This document shows, one piece after another, positions 15,185 to 23,875 of a DNA stretch of 64,000 bases. Position 1 is the stretch's first letter. Every line of letters starts with the position of its first letter. This stretch comes from Acidocella aminolytica 101 = DSM 11237 (lineage in GTDB: Bacteria > Pseudomonadota > Alphaproteobacteria > Acetobacterales > Acetobacteraceae). The stretch covers positions 21,025 to 85,024 of the forward strand of contig NZ_FQVJ01000014.1 of the NCBI RefSeq assembly GCF_900129125.1, written 5' to 3'. The notes below the pieces were generated by a model. It did no database searches. It was not told the origin of the DNA and was given only the letters and a program-made list of their open reading frames with translations. The position numbers and the translations under genes were made by a program.

Positions 15185-15537
15185 GGGCTGGCCAGCGCCA
15201 CGCGGGTTTGCCCGGTGGCGGGGTTCAGCAGTAGCAGCCTGTCGCCTGTGGGGCCGCTGACCCATATCGCTACATCCCCTCCGGCTGAGGCGATGCCGGA
15301 AATATGCTCGCCCGGTGCCAGCTTGGCCGCTGCCACGCTGGCGGGCGGCAGGGCGGGGGGTACGGCACCGGGGGCAGGTGCAGCGGCTTCATGCGGGGGC
15401 GTTGGCGGCGCATTGAAACTGGCATAGAGACGGTGAATGACCGTGCCGACAACCACAGTGGTCCCGACAATGATCAATACCCCTAAGACGCCCACCAGTA
15501 CCTTCAAGCCTCGTAAATTCTGTGGTTGATCCTGCAT
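15181..15537 (-). CDS. Single-pass membrane protein, hypothetical
   Basis: A 118-residue protein with one N-terminal transmembrane helix (VLVGVLGVLIIVGTTVVVG, about residues 12-30), a Pro/Ala-rich linker and a C-terminal beta-like domain (GDVAIWVSGPTGDRLLLLNP). It looks like a small inner-membrane-anchored periplasmic protein of a family common next to RluD in alphaproteobacteria (family name not certain). Start ATG at 15537; its first codons overlap head-to-head with the start of the pseudouridine synthase gene. Coupled to the DUF2256 gene downstream. Confidence 0.75.
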   Translation of the reverse strand: MQDQPQNLRGLKVLVGVLGVLIIVGTTVVVGTVIHRLYASFNAPPTPPHEAAAPAPGAVPPALPPASVAAAKLAPGEHISGIASAGGDVAIWVSGPTGDRLLLLNPATGQTRVALASP

Positions 15538-16496
15538 ATCACTCCATCCTGGCGGCGCCCGATTCGTCCGGTCACCGGCTTGATTCCTACCTCGCGGGGC
15601 GCATCGGCACCATCTCACGCTCGCGCGTCAAGGCCCTAATCCTCGAAGGCGCATGCGAACGCGACGGTCAGGTGACCACCGACCCGTCTGAAACTGTGCA
15701 GCCCGGCGCAACCTATCGCCTGATGCAACCCCCCGCGGCCCCAGCCTTGCCCCAGGCGCAAGACCTGCCGCTCGACATTCTGTACGAGGATTCCGTCTTG
15801 CTGGTATTGAACAAGCCGGCCGGCATGGTGGTGCATCCCGCCCCCGGCAATCCGGATGGCACGCTCGTCAACGCATTAATCGCCCATTGCGGCGACAGCC
15901 TGACCGGCATTGGCGGCGAGCGTCGCCCGGGAATCGTGCACAGGCTCGATAAGGACACCTCAGGCGTCATGGTGGTGGCTAAGACTGAGCTGGCGCTCAC
16001 CCGCCTCTCTGCCGCCTTCGCCGCGCGGGATCTTGAGCGTGAATATAAGGCACTGTGCTGGGGGCTGCTGAATCCTGCCGCCGGGCGGATCGACGGCGAT
16101 ATCGGCCGCGATCCAAGGGACCGGAAACGCATGGCGGTGGTCACCCGTAACGGCAAGCCAGCGGCCACCAATTACCGCGTGTTGCGCCAAGTCGGGTTGG
16201 CGGCGGCGCTCATCGCCTGCCGGCTGGAAACCGGGCGCACGCACCAAATCCGGGTCCACATGGCGCATATAGGCTACCCGCTTATCGGGGATCCGGTTTA
16301 TCTCCGCCGCCGTCCGGCCGCCGCAAAACTGTTGCCGCAGCCTGCCCGCGACCTCGCATTGGACTTCCCGCGCCAAGCCCTACACGCTGAGACGCTGGGC
16401 TTCGCGCATCCTCTGTCCGGCGCCCCCTTGCGTTTCCAGGCCCCAACCCCGGACGATTTTAATGATCTGGTGGGCGCATTGCTCTCATGCACTTAA
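15522..16496 (+). CDS. rluD: RluA-family pseudouridine synthase (RluD type)
   Basis: Isomerises uridines in 23S rRNA; RluD modifies the helix 69 loop. The 324-residue protein has an N-terminal S4 RNA-binding domain (RLDSYLAGRIGTISRSRVKA, about 17-60) and a catalytic domain with the family motif GIVHRLDKDTSGVMVVAKT containing the nucleophilic Asp near residue 143, then TGRTHQIRVH near 240. The GTG start at 15522 lies 16 bp inside the oppositely oriented membrane protein gene, so its promoter must lie within that gene. RluD rather than RluA/RluC is chosen from the S4 domain and overall length. Confidence 0.9.
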   Translation: MVDPAYHSILAAPDSSGHRLDSYLAGRIGTISRSRVKALILEGACERDGQVTTDPSETVQPGATYRLMQPPAAPALPQAQDLPLDILYEDSVLLVLNKPAGMVVHPAPGNPDGTLVNALIAHCGDSLTGIGGERRPGIVHRLDKDTSGVMVVAKTELALTRLSAAFAARDLEREYKALCWGLLNPAAGRIDGDIGRDPRDRKRMAVVTRNGKPAATNYRVLRQVGLAAALIACRLETGRTHQIRVHMAHIGYPLIGDPVYLRRRPAAAKLLPQPARDLALDFPRQALHAETLGFAHPLSGAPLRFQAPTPDDFNDLVGALLSCT

Positions 16497-16747
16497 ATCA
16501 GGACCAAGACAGTCGTTTTTGTTGACTAGTACGGACGAACGTACATAAACTCCTCTCTAAGAGCTACTTGGTGACCGGGAGTCTTCGCCGCAACCTTTCT
16601 GGCTTTTTATCCTCCCTTAAGGGCAGGATGAAAAACAGATGTTAAGGTCGATTTCGTTCTAAGGGTAGCGAACCTGTCCCTTTGTGCGGTGCTGGGTAAG
16701 CCAGGCTGCAGCTTCCGGGGCAAACAAAGAGTAAGAGGAGTATCCGT
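16497..16747 (+). promoter_or_regulatory. rpoH promoter and long 5' leader
   Basis: Possible sigma-70 -35 TTGACT (16522-16527) with a weak -10 (CATAAA, about 16544-16549), giving a leader of ~190 nt. Within it a near-palindrome (ATCCTCCCTTAAGGGCAGGAT, split at its centre) spans 16609-16629. A long structured leader is consistent with heat- or stress-controlled translation of rpoH, but no known thermometer class is recognised. The ribosome site AGAGGAG lies seven bases before the ATG. Confidence 0.4.
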
Positions 16748-17656
16748 ATGGCCTCCACTGTTAGCAATTCGATGTCCGACGTCAGCTTGACCCGGTACAT
16801 GCAAGAAATCCGCCGGTATCCCATGTTGACCCAGGCGGAGGAAGAGAAGCTTGCCCGCGCTTGGCGCGATAATGGCGACCAGTCAGCCGCGCACAAGCTT
16901 GTCAATTCCCATCTGCGCCTCGTGGCGAAAATCGCCATGGGTTACCGCGGCTATGGTCTGCCAGTCTCGGAACTTATTTCCGAGGGCAATGTCGGCATGA
17001 TGCAGGCTGTCCGCCGTTTCGATCCAGACCGTGGCTTCCGTCTTTCCACATACGCAATGTGGTGGATCCGTGCCGCGATCCAAGAATATATTCTGCATAG
17101 CTGGTCCCTTGTGAAAATGGGCACCACAGCCGCGCAGAAAAAGCTGTTCTTCAACCTCCGCCGCCTCAAAGGTCAGATGCAGGCGATTGATGATGGCGAT
17201 CTACACCCCGAGCAGGTGACCAAGATCGCCAAACTGCTGGATGTGCCGGAACAGGACGTGGTGCAGATGAACCGCCGCCTCTCCTCGCCGGACAATTCCC
17301 TCAACGCCCCCATCAAGATGGACGGCGAAGGGGAGTGGCAAGACTGGCTGGTCGATGATTCTGAGAGCCAGGAAGTCGAGATGGCTGAGCGTGAGGAGCT
17401 GACAGGCCGCAAGGCCTTGTTGGCCAACGCGCTCAAGACCCTCTCCGAGCGTGAGCGTCATATCCTCACCGAGCGCCGCCTGCAGGACAACCCGACCACG
17501 CTGGAAGATCTCTCCCAGCACTACAACATCTCGCGCGAGCGTGTACGCCAGATCGAGGTGCGCGCGTTCGAGAAGCTGCAAAAATCCATGAAGACCCAGG
17601 TGGCCGAGCAGCGTCAGGCGGCCAGCGCCAACGCGGCGTCCCTGCTGCTCAACTAA
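16748..17656 (+). CDS. rpoH: RNA polymerase sigma-32 factor RpoH
   Basis: Heat-shock sigma factor, 302 residues. Region 1.2 begins SLTRYMQEIRRYPML, region 2 has LISEGNVGMMQAVRRFDP and FRLSTYAMWWIRAAIQEYIL, and the RpoH box QKKLFFNLRRLKG distinguishes RpoH from other group 3 sigmas. Region 4 (LSERERHILTERRL ... SRERVRQIEVRAFEKL) contacts the -35 element. It directs transcription of chaperones and proteases. Convergent with dksA across a shared terminator. Host counterpart of the RpoH-like factor carried by the nearby island. Confidence 0.96.
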   Translation: MASTVSNSMSDVSLTRYMQEIRRYPMLTQAEEEKLARAWRDNGDQSAAHKLVNSHLRLVAKIAMGYRGYGLPVSELISEGNVGMMQAVRRFDPDRGFRLSTYAMWWIRAAIQEYILHSWSLVKMGTTAAQKKLFFNLRRLKGQMQAIDDGDLHPEQVTKIAKLLDVPEQDVVQMNRRLSSPDNSLNAPIKMDGEGEWQDWLVDDSESQEVEMAEREELTGRKALLANALKTLSERERHILTERRLQDNPTTLEDLSQHYNISRERVRQIEVRAFEKLQKSMKTQVAEQRQAASANAASLLLN

Positions 17657-17674
17657 CCCGCCTTCCAGCGGCAA

Positions 17675-17706
17675 CAAAAAACCGGGGCCAAAAGCCCCGG
17701 TTTTTT
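17675..17706. terminator. Bidirectional terminator between rpoH and dksA
   Basis: Stem ACCGGGGC/GCCCCGGT around a CAAAA loop, flanked by six A on the left and six T on the right, so it is a Rho-independent terminator in both directions. It ends rpoH (plus) and dksA (minus, stop at 17711). Confidence 0.9.
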
Positions 17707-17710
17707 ATGC

Positions 17711-18127
17711 TTAATCATCGCGGTGGACTTTTTCCATCCGCTCATGGCGCTCCTGTGCCTCGATGGAGAGTGTGGCGATCGGCCGTGCTTCCAGCCGCTT
17801 CAGCCCAATCGGCTCGCCGGTTTCCTCGCAATAGCCGTAGGTGCCGGTCTCAATCCGCTCCAGCGCTTGGTCGATCTTGCCGATCAGCTTGCGTGCCCGG
17901 TCCCGTGTGCGCAGTTCCAACGCCCGGTCGGTTTCCACGCTGGCGCGGTCGGTAATATCGGCCTCTAGGATTCCCCCTTCGCCTAAGGAGGCCAGGGTGC
18001 CATTGGCCTCTTTCACCAGATCGCCACGCCAACGCAGCAATTTCTGGCGAAAATACTCCGCCTGCATCGGATTCATAAACTCTTCGTCGTCCGATGGACG
18101 GTAATCCGGTGGCAAAGAAATCAGCAT
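17711..18127 (-). CDS. dksA: RNA polymerase-binding transcription factor DksA
   Basis: Binds the secondary channel of RNA polymerase and potentiates ppGpp. The 138-residue protein has the long coiled coil with the tip DITDRAS ... (Asp in EADITDRAS, about 55-63) and the C-terminal globular part YGYCEETGEPIGLKRLEARP. Only one of the four zinc-ligand cysteines of E. coli DksA remains (CxxT instead of CxxC, and no second pair), a form seen in alphaproteobacterial DksA that may not depend on zinc. About 240 bp of upstream intergenic DNA holds its promoter; no clear elements were assigned. Confidence 0.93.
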   Translation of the reverse strand: MLISLPPDYRPSDDEEFMNPMQAEYFRQKLLRWRGDLVKEANGTLASLGEGGILEADITDRASVETDRALELRTRDRARKLIGKIDQALERIETGTYGYCEETGEPIGLKRLEARPIATLSIEAQERHERMEKVHRDD

Positions 18128-18369
18128 GCCGTCAGATCCTTAAATCTGTCGGGCGAGTCCTGTTACCCGCCCCCTTACTCTAGTCGTGCGGGCTTATAGC
18201 GATGCCCCGGGAACAAGCCAAGGCCGGGCGGCCGACTAGATTGGCGTATTTACACCGTTTTTTTACTTTGCTTCCGGCGGGCGTTAGGTGGAAAATGAAG
18301 TGTTGCAGCGCTGATTTGCCCATTCCTGGACCGAATCAAGCCACAGATGCGCCTTAATGCTGCGGCTGA

Positions 18370-19155
18370 ATGAGTACCATGAACATCGAACCCCGCTTTG
18401 TTTCCGAAGCGTCCCCCATTGCCGCCTCCGCGCCGCTTATCTCGGTGGTGGTGCCGGTTCATAACGAGGCGCCAAATCTGGAGCCTCTGATCACCGCCAT
18501 CAGCACGGCGCTGGCCGGGTTTGATCATGAAATCGTCTATGTTGACGATGGAAGTGCCGATAACACGCCGCAAGTCCTGGCCGGGCTGGCGCACACCCTG
18601 CCCACTCTGGTCCGGGTGCGGCACAAGCAAAGCTGCGGGCAGAGCGGTGCAGTCATCACCGGGGTCAAAACCGCGCGTGGCACCTATATCGCCACGCTGG
18701 ATGGCGATGGCCAGAACGACCCGGCAGACATCCCCTCGATGCTGGAAGCCATGTATGCCGCCGAAGCCAAAGGTCTGCGCCCGGTGCTCATCGCCGGGCA
18801 TCGTGTCAACCGTCAGGACACCAACGCGAAGCGCTACGGCTCCCGCATCGCCAATAAGGTCCGCGCCTGGGCGCTGAAGGATGCCACGCCGGACACGGGC
18901 TGCGGCCTCAAGCTGTTCCGGCGCGAAGCGTTTCTGGACCTGCCGCATTTCGACCATATCCACCGCTTTCTGCCCGCTTTGTTCATCCGTGCGGGCGGGC
19001 AGGTGGTCTCCGTGCCGGTGCGCCACCACGCCCGCGCCCATGGCGCCTCGCATTACAATAACTGGCAGCGCCTGAAGGTCGGCTTGGTAGACCTTGCCGG
19101 TGTCGCTTGGCTCCAGCGCCGCTGGAAGGTGCCGCATATCGAGGGACGGGAATGA
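18370..19155 (+). CDS. Family 2 glycosyltransferase (dolichol-phosphate mannosyltransferase-like)
   Basis: Soluble GT-A fold enzyme, 261 residues, transferring a sugar from a nucleotide donor, probably to a polyprenyl-phosphate carrier. Motifs: VVVPVHNEAPNLEPLITAI at the N-terminus, the DDGSADNTP nucleotide-binding loop, and the DGDGQNDP metal-binding DxD block near residue 115. The C-terminal RFLPALFIRAGGQ and VPVRHHARAHGASHY match the DPM1-like acceptor region. No transmembrane extension. Coupled by ATGA to the VTT membrane protein. ATG at 18379 is an alternative start. Confidence 0.88.
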   Translation: MSTMNIEPRFVSEASPIAASAPLISVVVPVHNEAPNLEPLITAISTALAGFDHEIVYVDDGSADNTPQVLAGLAHTLPTLVRVRHKQSCGQSGAVITGVKTARGTYIATLDGDGQNDPADIPSMLEAMYAAEAKGLRPVLIAGHRVNRQDTNAKRYGSRIANKVRAWALKDATPDTGCGLKLFRREAFLDLPHFDHIHRFLPALFIRAGGQVVSVPVRHHARAHGASHYNNWQRLKVGLVDLAGVAWLQRRWKVPHIEGRE

Positions 19156-19823
19156 ACAAAGCCGCGCCGCGCGCTGTTGCCAACCCCGCCGCCAAGGCGC
19201 TGAAACCGGCGCTTATGGCGGGTGGATTGATCGCCATCGCGGCCGCCTTGCCGCTGCTGGGCCATGGCGCGGCGCAGGCGACGCTGGCCGCCGCCTTATC
19301 CGACGGCAGTTTGCGCGGGCAAAGCGTTTTTCTCCTGCTCGCCACCGTTCTCGTCGCCATCGGCCTCCCGCGGCAGATTCCGGCCTTTGTCGCGGGCTAT
19401 GCGTTTGGCCCCTGGTACGGCACCGCCATCGCTCTGGTGGCGCAAATTTTGGCATGCAGCCTGGACTTCATTTGGGCCCGTGCCATCGCACAGGGGTACT
19501 GCCGCCATAAATTCGGCGCCCGGCTGGCCTGGGTGGACCGCGTTTTGGCGCGTCACCCCTTCACGTCCACGCTGATGCTGCGGCTTATGCCCATCGGCAA
19601 TAATCTGCTGCTTAATCTGGCGGCGGGGCTGACATCGGTGCGGATGCTGCCCTTCCTGGGCGCGTCCGCCATTGGATTTATTCCGCAAACGCTGGTTTTT
19701 GCCCTGCTGGGCAAGGGCAGCGCGCCGGACCATCTGCATCTGTTGCTGCTCGGCGGCGCCACCTTCCTGGCGTCGGCCTTGTTGGGTTTGTTGTTGCTCC
19801 GCTGGAACCGCCCCGCCATATAG
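19152..19823 (+). CDS. VTT (DedA/TVP38/TMEM64) family membrane protein
   Basis: A 223-residue inner-membrane protein with about five to six hydrophobic segments. The VTT signature is visible: LPRQIPAFVAGYAFGPWYG (re-entrant F..GY.FG) and RLMPIGNNLLLNLAAGL. Some DedA-like proteins act as lipid or undecaprenyl-phosphate flippases; that role next to a polyprenyl-linked GT2 would be coherent, but is inferred. The start overlaps the upstream stop (ATGA). Confidence 0.85.
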   Translation: MNKAAPRAVANPAAKALKPALMAGGLIAIAAALPLLGHGAAQATLAAALSDGSLRGQSVFLLLATVLVAIGLPRQIPAFVAGYAFGPWYGTAIALVAQILACSLDFIWARAIAQGYCRHKFGARLAWVDRVLARHPFTSTLMLRLMPIGNNLLLNLAAGLTSVRMLPFLGASAIGFIPQTLVFALLGKGSAPDHLHLLLLGGATFLASALLGLLLLRWNRPAI

Positions 19824-19828
19824 GCGGC

Positions 19829-21055
19829 ATGCAAGGCGCCTCTCCGCATCCTGGCCTCAGTTTCCGCGCATTTGTCGCCACTGTCGCGGTGATTCAAACC
19901 ATTGTTGCCCTGGCCATCGACATGATGGTGCCCGCCCTGGGCGATATTGCCGCCGCCCTGCATCTGGGCGACGGCAATGCGCGGCAATGGGTCATTGCCA
20001 GCTTTGTCATTAGCTTCGGTGTCAGCCAGTTGCTTTACGGGCTGGTGGCAGACCGGTTCGGGCGCAAGCCACTGCTTGTCCTGTGCCTGCTGCTGTACGT
20101 GCTGGGCAGCTTTTCCGCCGCCCTGGCGTCCGGCTTCCCGGCGCTGTTGACTGCCCGCGCCCTGCAAGGCTTCGGCGCCGCCGGGGCGCAGGTGCTGGTA
20201 ACGGCAGTCATCCGCGACTGCTATGCCGGGCGGCTGATGGCCAAGGTGAACTCGCTCTCCTTCATGGTGTTTCTCTCCGCCCCTATCATCGCCCCCTGGT
20301 TGGGGCAGGAACTTCTGAGCATCGCGCCCTGGCAAGCCATCTTCATCGCGCTGGGGGGGTATGCCTGTCTGACCGCGCTCTGGGTCCTCTGGCGCCTGCC
20401 GGAGACCATGCACCCGCAAGACCGCCGCCCCTTGGTATGGCAAGCCTTCAGCGTTGCCGCCGGGCAAACGCTACGCAACCGCACCGCCCTGGGCTACACG
20501 CTTGCGGCCATGCTGCTGCTGGGGGCGTGGCTGGGCTTCATCAACTCCGCCCAGCAGGTCTTTGCGGAGGTGTTCGACGCGCCCAAGCTGTTTCCGCTGG
20601 TCTTTGCCATCTGCTCGGTCAGCATGGCCATTGCCGCGCTCACCAACGCTCGGCTTGTGGAACGCTTCGGTATGCGTCGCCTTTCCCATGCTGCCTTGGT
20701 CGGGTTCATTTTGGTGTCCTGCGGCCAGGCTTTCAGCACCTTTACAGGGCAAGGGACGCTGCTGCATTTCGCTGTGCTGCAAACCGCTATGATGTTCAGC
20801 TTCGGCCTTCTGGCCGGAAATTTCTCCGCTATTTCCATGGAGCCCCTGGGCCATATCGCCGGCACCGCCGCTGCCGTGCAGGGTTTCATCATCATGTTCG
20901 GCTCCGCGCTTATAGGCATTTTCATTGGCCTGCGCTTCAACGGCACGCTACACCCGCTGACGCTGGGGTTTTGCGTCAGCGGGGGACTGGGGCTCGTGGT
21001 GGTTACCCTCGCCGAGCGCGGCCGCCTGTTCCACCCCCATGGCGCCGGATATTGA
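19829..21055 (+). CDS. MFS drug efflux transporter, Bcr/CflA family
   Basis: A 408-residue transporter with 12 predicted membrane helices. The first helix IDMMVPALGDIAAAL, RQWVIASFVISFGVSQLLYG and the motif A loop GLVADRFGRKPLL are typical of the Bcr/CflA (DHA1) group of proton-driven exporters. It lies 5 bp after the VTT gene and could be co-transcribed. Its 3' end overlaps the P-type ATPase gene tail-to-tail by 53 bp. Confidence 0.9.
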   Translation: MQGASPHPGLSFRAFVATVAVIQTIVALAIDMMVPALGDIAAALHLGDGNARQWVIASFVISFGVSQLLYGLVADRFGRKPLLVLCLLLYVLGSFSAALASGFPALLTARALQGFGAAGAQVLVTAVIRDCYAGRLMAKVNSLSFMVFLSAPIIAPWLGQELLSIAPWQAIFIALGGYACLTALWVLWRLPETMHPQDRRPLVWQAFSVAAGQTLRNRTALGYTLAAMLLLGAWLGFINSAQQVFAEVFDAPKLFPLVFAICSVSMAIAALTNARLVERFGMRRLSHAALVGFILVSCGQAFSTFTGQGTLLHFAVLQTAMMFSFGLLAGNFSAISMEPLGHIAGTAAAVQGFIIMFGSALIGIFIGLRFNGTLHPLTLGFCVSGGLGLVVVTLAERGRLFHPHGAGY

Positions 21056-23570
21056 ACCCGCCATGCGGATGCAGCACCTTGTTGAGCACGCTGATAAACG
21101 CCAGCTGATGCCGCCCGCGGTTTTCCATCAACCGGTACGTGCCCAGCTTGGCGAAATCCATGAGCACGAACCAGACCAGATCATACAGCCAGATCAGCCC
21201 GATCTGCCCCCAACTGATGGGCGTCATCAGCCAGCCAAAGCCCACGAACATCACACCGACAATCTGTGTGGCAATAATCGCTGAGAATAGCTGCCATGAC
21301 GGATAAGGCCGAGCCCAGAACGGGTGCCGCGTGCGGGTGGAAAACAGCAGCAAATGCCCGCCGACGATAAACCGCAGGAACATCATCGTCTGCCCCTCTG
21401 TCACGGAGGCATGCAGCCAGTCCCGCGCGAGCAGATACAGCCCGAAACTCTGCGCCAGCGCTAGCACCCCCAGCACAGAGGAAATCGCAAGCAACCGGTT
21501 CATTTCCCACCGCACTGGCTTGCTGGGCAGTTCCGCATTGTCCCAGGCGATGGTCATGATCGGAATATCATCCAGCAGCGCCAGCAGAATGATCATGATG
21601 GTGGTCAGCGGGTAGAGATTCCAAATCAGCATCGTCGCCACCACGAACACCATGATGCTCAGCGTCATGGCGATCCTGTAGATGGTGTAGCTCATCATCC
21701 GCTCGAAAATCCGCCGTGCTTCCTCCACCGCGCTGATAATCACGGAGAGCCCCGGGGCGGTGAGAATCAAGCTGGCGGCACTGCGCGCGGCATCCGTGGC
21801 GCCGGAGACAGCAATGCCCACCTCGGCCTGTTTCAAAGCCGGGGCGTCATTCACCCCATCCCCGGTCATGGCGACGATATGTCCTTCATCCTGCAAGGCT
21901 TTAACGATGGCGTATTTATGCTCGGGAAAAACCTCCGCGAACCCGTCGGCCTGCTCCACCAGCCCGCCCAGCTCCGCGCCATCCTTCAACACCGTTGAGG
22001 CGGGGAGGATATTAGTGCCCAGCCCCAACTGCCCGGAAATTTCCCGCGCGATGGCGGTATTGTCACCGGTCACCATCTTCACTTCGATCCCATGCGCCCG
22101 CGCGGCCTCAATGGTCTCGCGTGAATCCACGCGCGGCGGGTCAAACAGCGGTAAAATGCCTAGAAACCGCCAGTTCGCGCCCTCATCCGCGCGCGCCACG
22201 CCCAGCGTGCGGTAGCCCTTCGCGGCTTCTTCCTCAACAATCTTTGCCGCCTGCGCCTGCTGCGCGTTATCCAGCGCACACAGCGCCATAATCACCTGCG
22301 GCGCGCCCTTGGTGACACGGAACTCCTTTCCATCCCACGCCACGGTTGCCTCGGTGCGCTTATGCGTCGGGTCAAAGGGCGTGAAGGCACGTTGCTCATA
22401 ACGTCCCAGCGCGTCTTTATCCCGTACGCCCTCCAGCACCGCGAGGTCGATGGCGTCATCATGGTTCTCGCGCTTGCAGGCCAGGGCCGCCGCTAGCGTC
22501 ACCTCATCCGCGGGCTCATTACCCAAGGTCAGCGGCGTGCCCAGTGTCAGCTTGTTCTGCGTCAGCGTGCCGGTCTTGTCCGAGCACAGCACGGTAATGC
22601 CCGCCATTTCCTCAATTGACTCCAACCGCGAGACAATGGCCTTCATGCGGGAGAGCGCCAGCGCTCCCAGCGCCATGGTCACGGACAACACGGCCGGCAG
22701 CGCCACGGGAATAGACGCCACCACCACAATCAGCACGAAGGACAGCAAGGTCAGCACCGGCAACCCGCGCTCCAGCTCCACCCCTATCAGCAGCGCCGAA
22801 AGCCCCACCGCGCAGATAATCAGCAGGTTGCCGATGTGCAGTACCGCCTTTTGGAAATGCGACACCGCCCCGGCGCTTTGCACCAGCTTGGCGGTCCGGC
22901 CGAAAAACGTATTGCCGCCGGTGGCATAAATGGCGGCGACCATCTCGCCCTCTTTCACCACCGTGCTGGAATATGCCACCCCGCCCGGCTTGCGCGTCAC
23001 CGGCAAGGACTCACCCGTGAGTGCCGATTGGTCGATCGAAAGATAACCCCCCTCCAGCAGCTTCACATCGGCGGGCACCACATCGCCTAGCCGCAGCCTT
23101 ACGATGTCGCCGGGCACGAGGTCGGCGGCGTCAATCTCCGTCCAGTTGCCGCCGCGCTTCACGCGAGCCTTCAGGGCCAGCTGGCGTTTCAGCGCATCTA
23201 GCGCATCCGCCGCCGACGCCTCCTGCCAAAAGCCGATCCCGCCATTGATCAGCAGCATCGCGACAATCACCGCAAAACTCCGCCAATCCTCATTCACGGC
23301 GGAAAGCACGCCCGCCGCCTCAATCATCCACGGGATCGGTCCCCAGAAATAGCCCAGCATCCGCTGCCAGGCTGAAACATGTGTCTCAGCCAGCGCGTTC
23401 GGCCCGGTTTGCGCCAAACGTTTCGCGGCTTCCTCGGCGCTCAGCCCGTCCGCGCTCACCTGCAAGCGTGCCAGCGTCTCCTCCGGGCTCAGATTTTCAA
23501 ATTCATTCTGGGGTTTGCCGGGTGGGGCCTTGCCCTTTTTCACGCCCGGCTGATCCGTCTCAGTGCCCAT
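21003..23570 (-). CDS. Plasma-membrane-type proton-efflux P-type ATPase (P3A)
   Basis: An 855-residue H+-translocating ATPase of the fungal/plant plasma-membrane type. Visible: the actuator TGES loop (LTGESLPVTRK, about 205), the DPPVP-like VASIPVALPAVLS in M4, the phosphorylation motif CSDKTGTLTQNKL (Asp near 333), the hinge TGDGVNDAPALKQAEVGIAV and the M6 segment LLALLDDIPIMTIAWDN, characteristic of proton pumps. About ten membrane helices. It probably pumps protons out at low external pH, fitting an acidophilic or acid-tolerant host. The last 17 codons overlap the convergent MFS gene. Confidence 0.92.
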   Translation of the reverse strand: MGTETDQPGVKKGKAPPGKPQNEFENLSPEETLARLQVSADGLSAEEAAKRLAQTGPNALAETHVSAWQRMLGYFWGPIPWMIEAAGVLSAVNEDWRSFAVIVAMLLINGGIGFWQEASAADALDALKRQLALKARVKRGGNWTEIDAADLVPGDIVRLRLGDVVPADVKLLEGGYLSIDQSALTGESLPVTRKPGGVAYSSTVVKEGEMVAAIYATGGNTFFGRTAKLVQSAGAVSHFQKAVLHIGNLLIICAVGLSALLIGVELERGLPVLTLLSFVLIVVVASIPVALPAVLSVTMALGALALSRMKAIVSRLESIEEMAGITVLCSDKTGTLTQNKLTLGTPLTLGNEPADEVTLAAALACKRENHDDAIDLAVLEGVRDKDALGRYEQRAFTPFDPTHKRTEATVAWDGKEFRVTKGAPQVIMALCALDNAQQAQAAKIVEEEAAKGYRTLGVARADEGANWRFLGILPLFDPPRVDSRETIEAARAHGIEVKMVTGDNTAIAREISGQLGLGTNILPASTVLKDGAELGGLVEQADGFAEVFPEHKYAIVKALQDEGHIVAMTGDGVNDAPALKQAEVGIAVSGATDAARSAASLILTAPGLSVIISAVEEARRIFERMMSYTIYRIAMTLSIMVFVVATMLIWNLYPLTTIMIILLALLDDIPIMTIAWDNAELPSKPVRWEMNRLLAISSVLGVLALAQSFGLYLLARDWLHASVTEGQTMMFLRFIVGGHLLLFSTRTRHPFWARPYPSWQLFSAIIATQIVGVMFVGFGWLMTPISWGQIGLIWLYDLVWFVLMDFAKLGTYRLMENRGRHQLAFISVLNKVLHPHGGFNIRRHGGGTGGRARRG

Positions 23571-23875
23571 GCCTGTTCCCCTTTCTTCGCACTGTCATGA
23601 CGCCCGCCAAGCCTGCAAGGCGCGTTGCCATGCGGCCTTAGCTGCCGCTTAGCCGCCGCTTAGACGCGCTTGCCTGAAACAAAGCCTATGGATGAGCAGC
23701 CAAGTGACAGTCATGAAGATTGCTCCCCACCCAGCGGACAGTCAGTTCCGATGAGCGCATGAAACCCTCCATGCGCGGACGAGCCCCTTAGTAGGCGGCA
23801 TTGCGGCGAAGCGTCTTGATGAAGATCAAGAGCGGGGAAAATTAAAAGGTAACGGTTTGTATTTCCGGTGTTTGC
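23571..23875. other. Intergenic region between ATPase and YeiH genes, no gene seen
   Basis: About 305 bp upstream of the P-type ATPase gene and after the YeiH gene. It should hold the ATPase promoter (minus strand). A short tandem GCCGCTTAG repeat occurs at about 23643-23661. No convincing reading frame, RNA or terminator was identified. Confidence 0.5.

Noticed and set aside
18250..19137. Long minus-strand reading frame (295 codons) opposite the GT2 gene
   Set aside because: His/Arg/Gly-rich antisense shadow of a well-supported glycosyltransferase in high-GC DNA.
19553..20467. Minus-strand frame of 304 codons opposite the VTT and MFS genes
   Set aside because: Low-complexity Gln/Gly/His-rich translation without motifs; shadow of two recognised membrane protein genes.
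23643..23661. Tandem GCCGCTTAG repeat
   Set aside because: Only two imperfect short units; no array, mobile element or regulator association.
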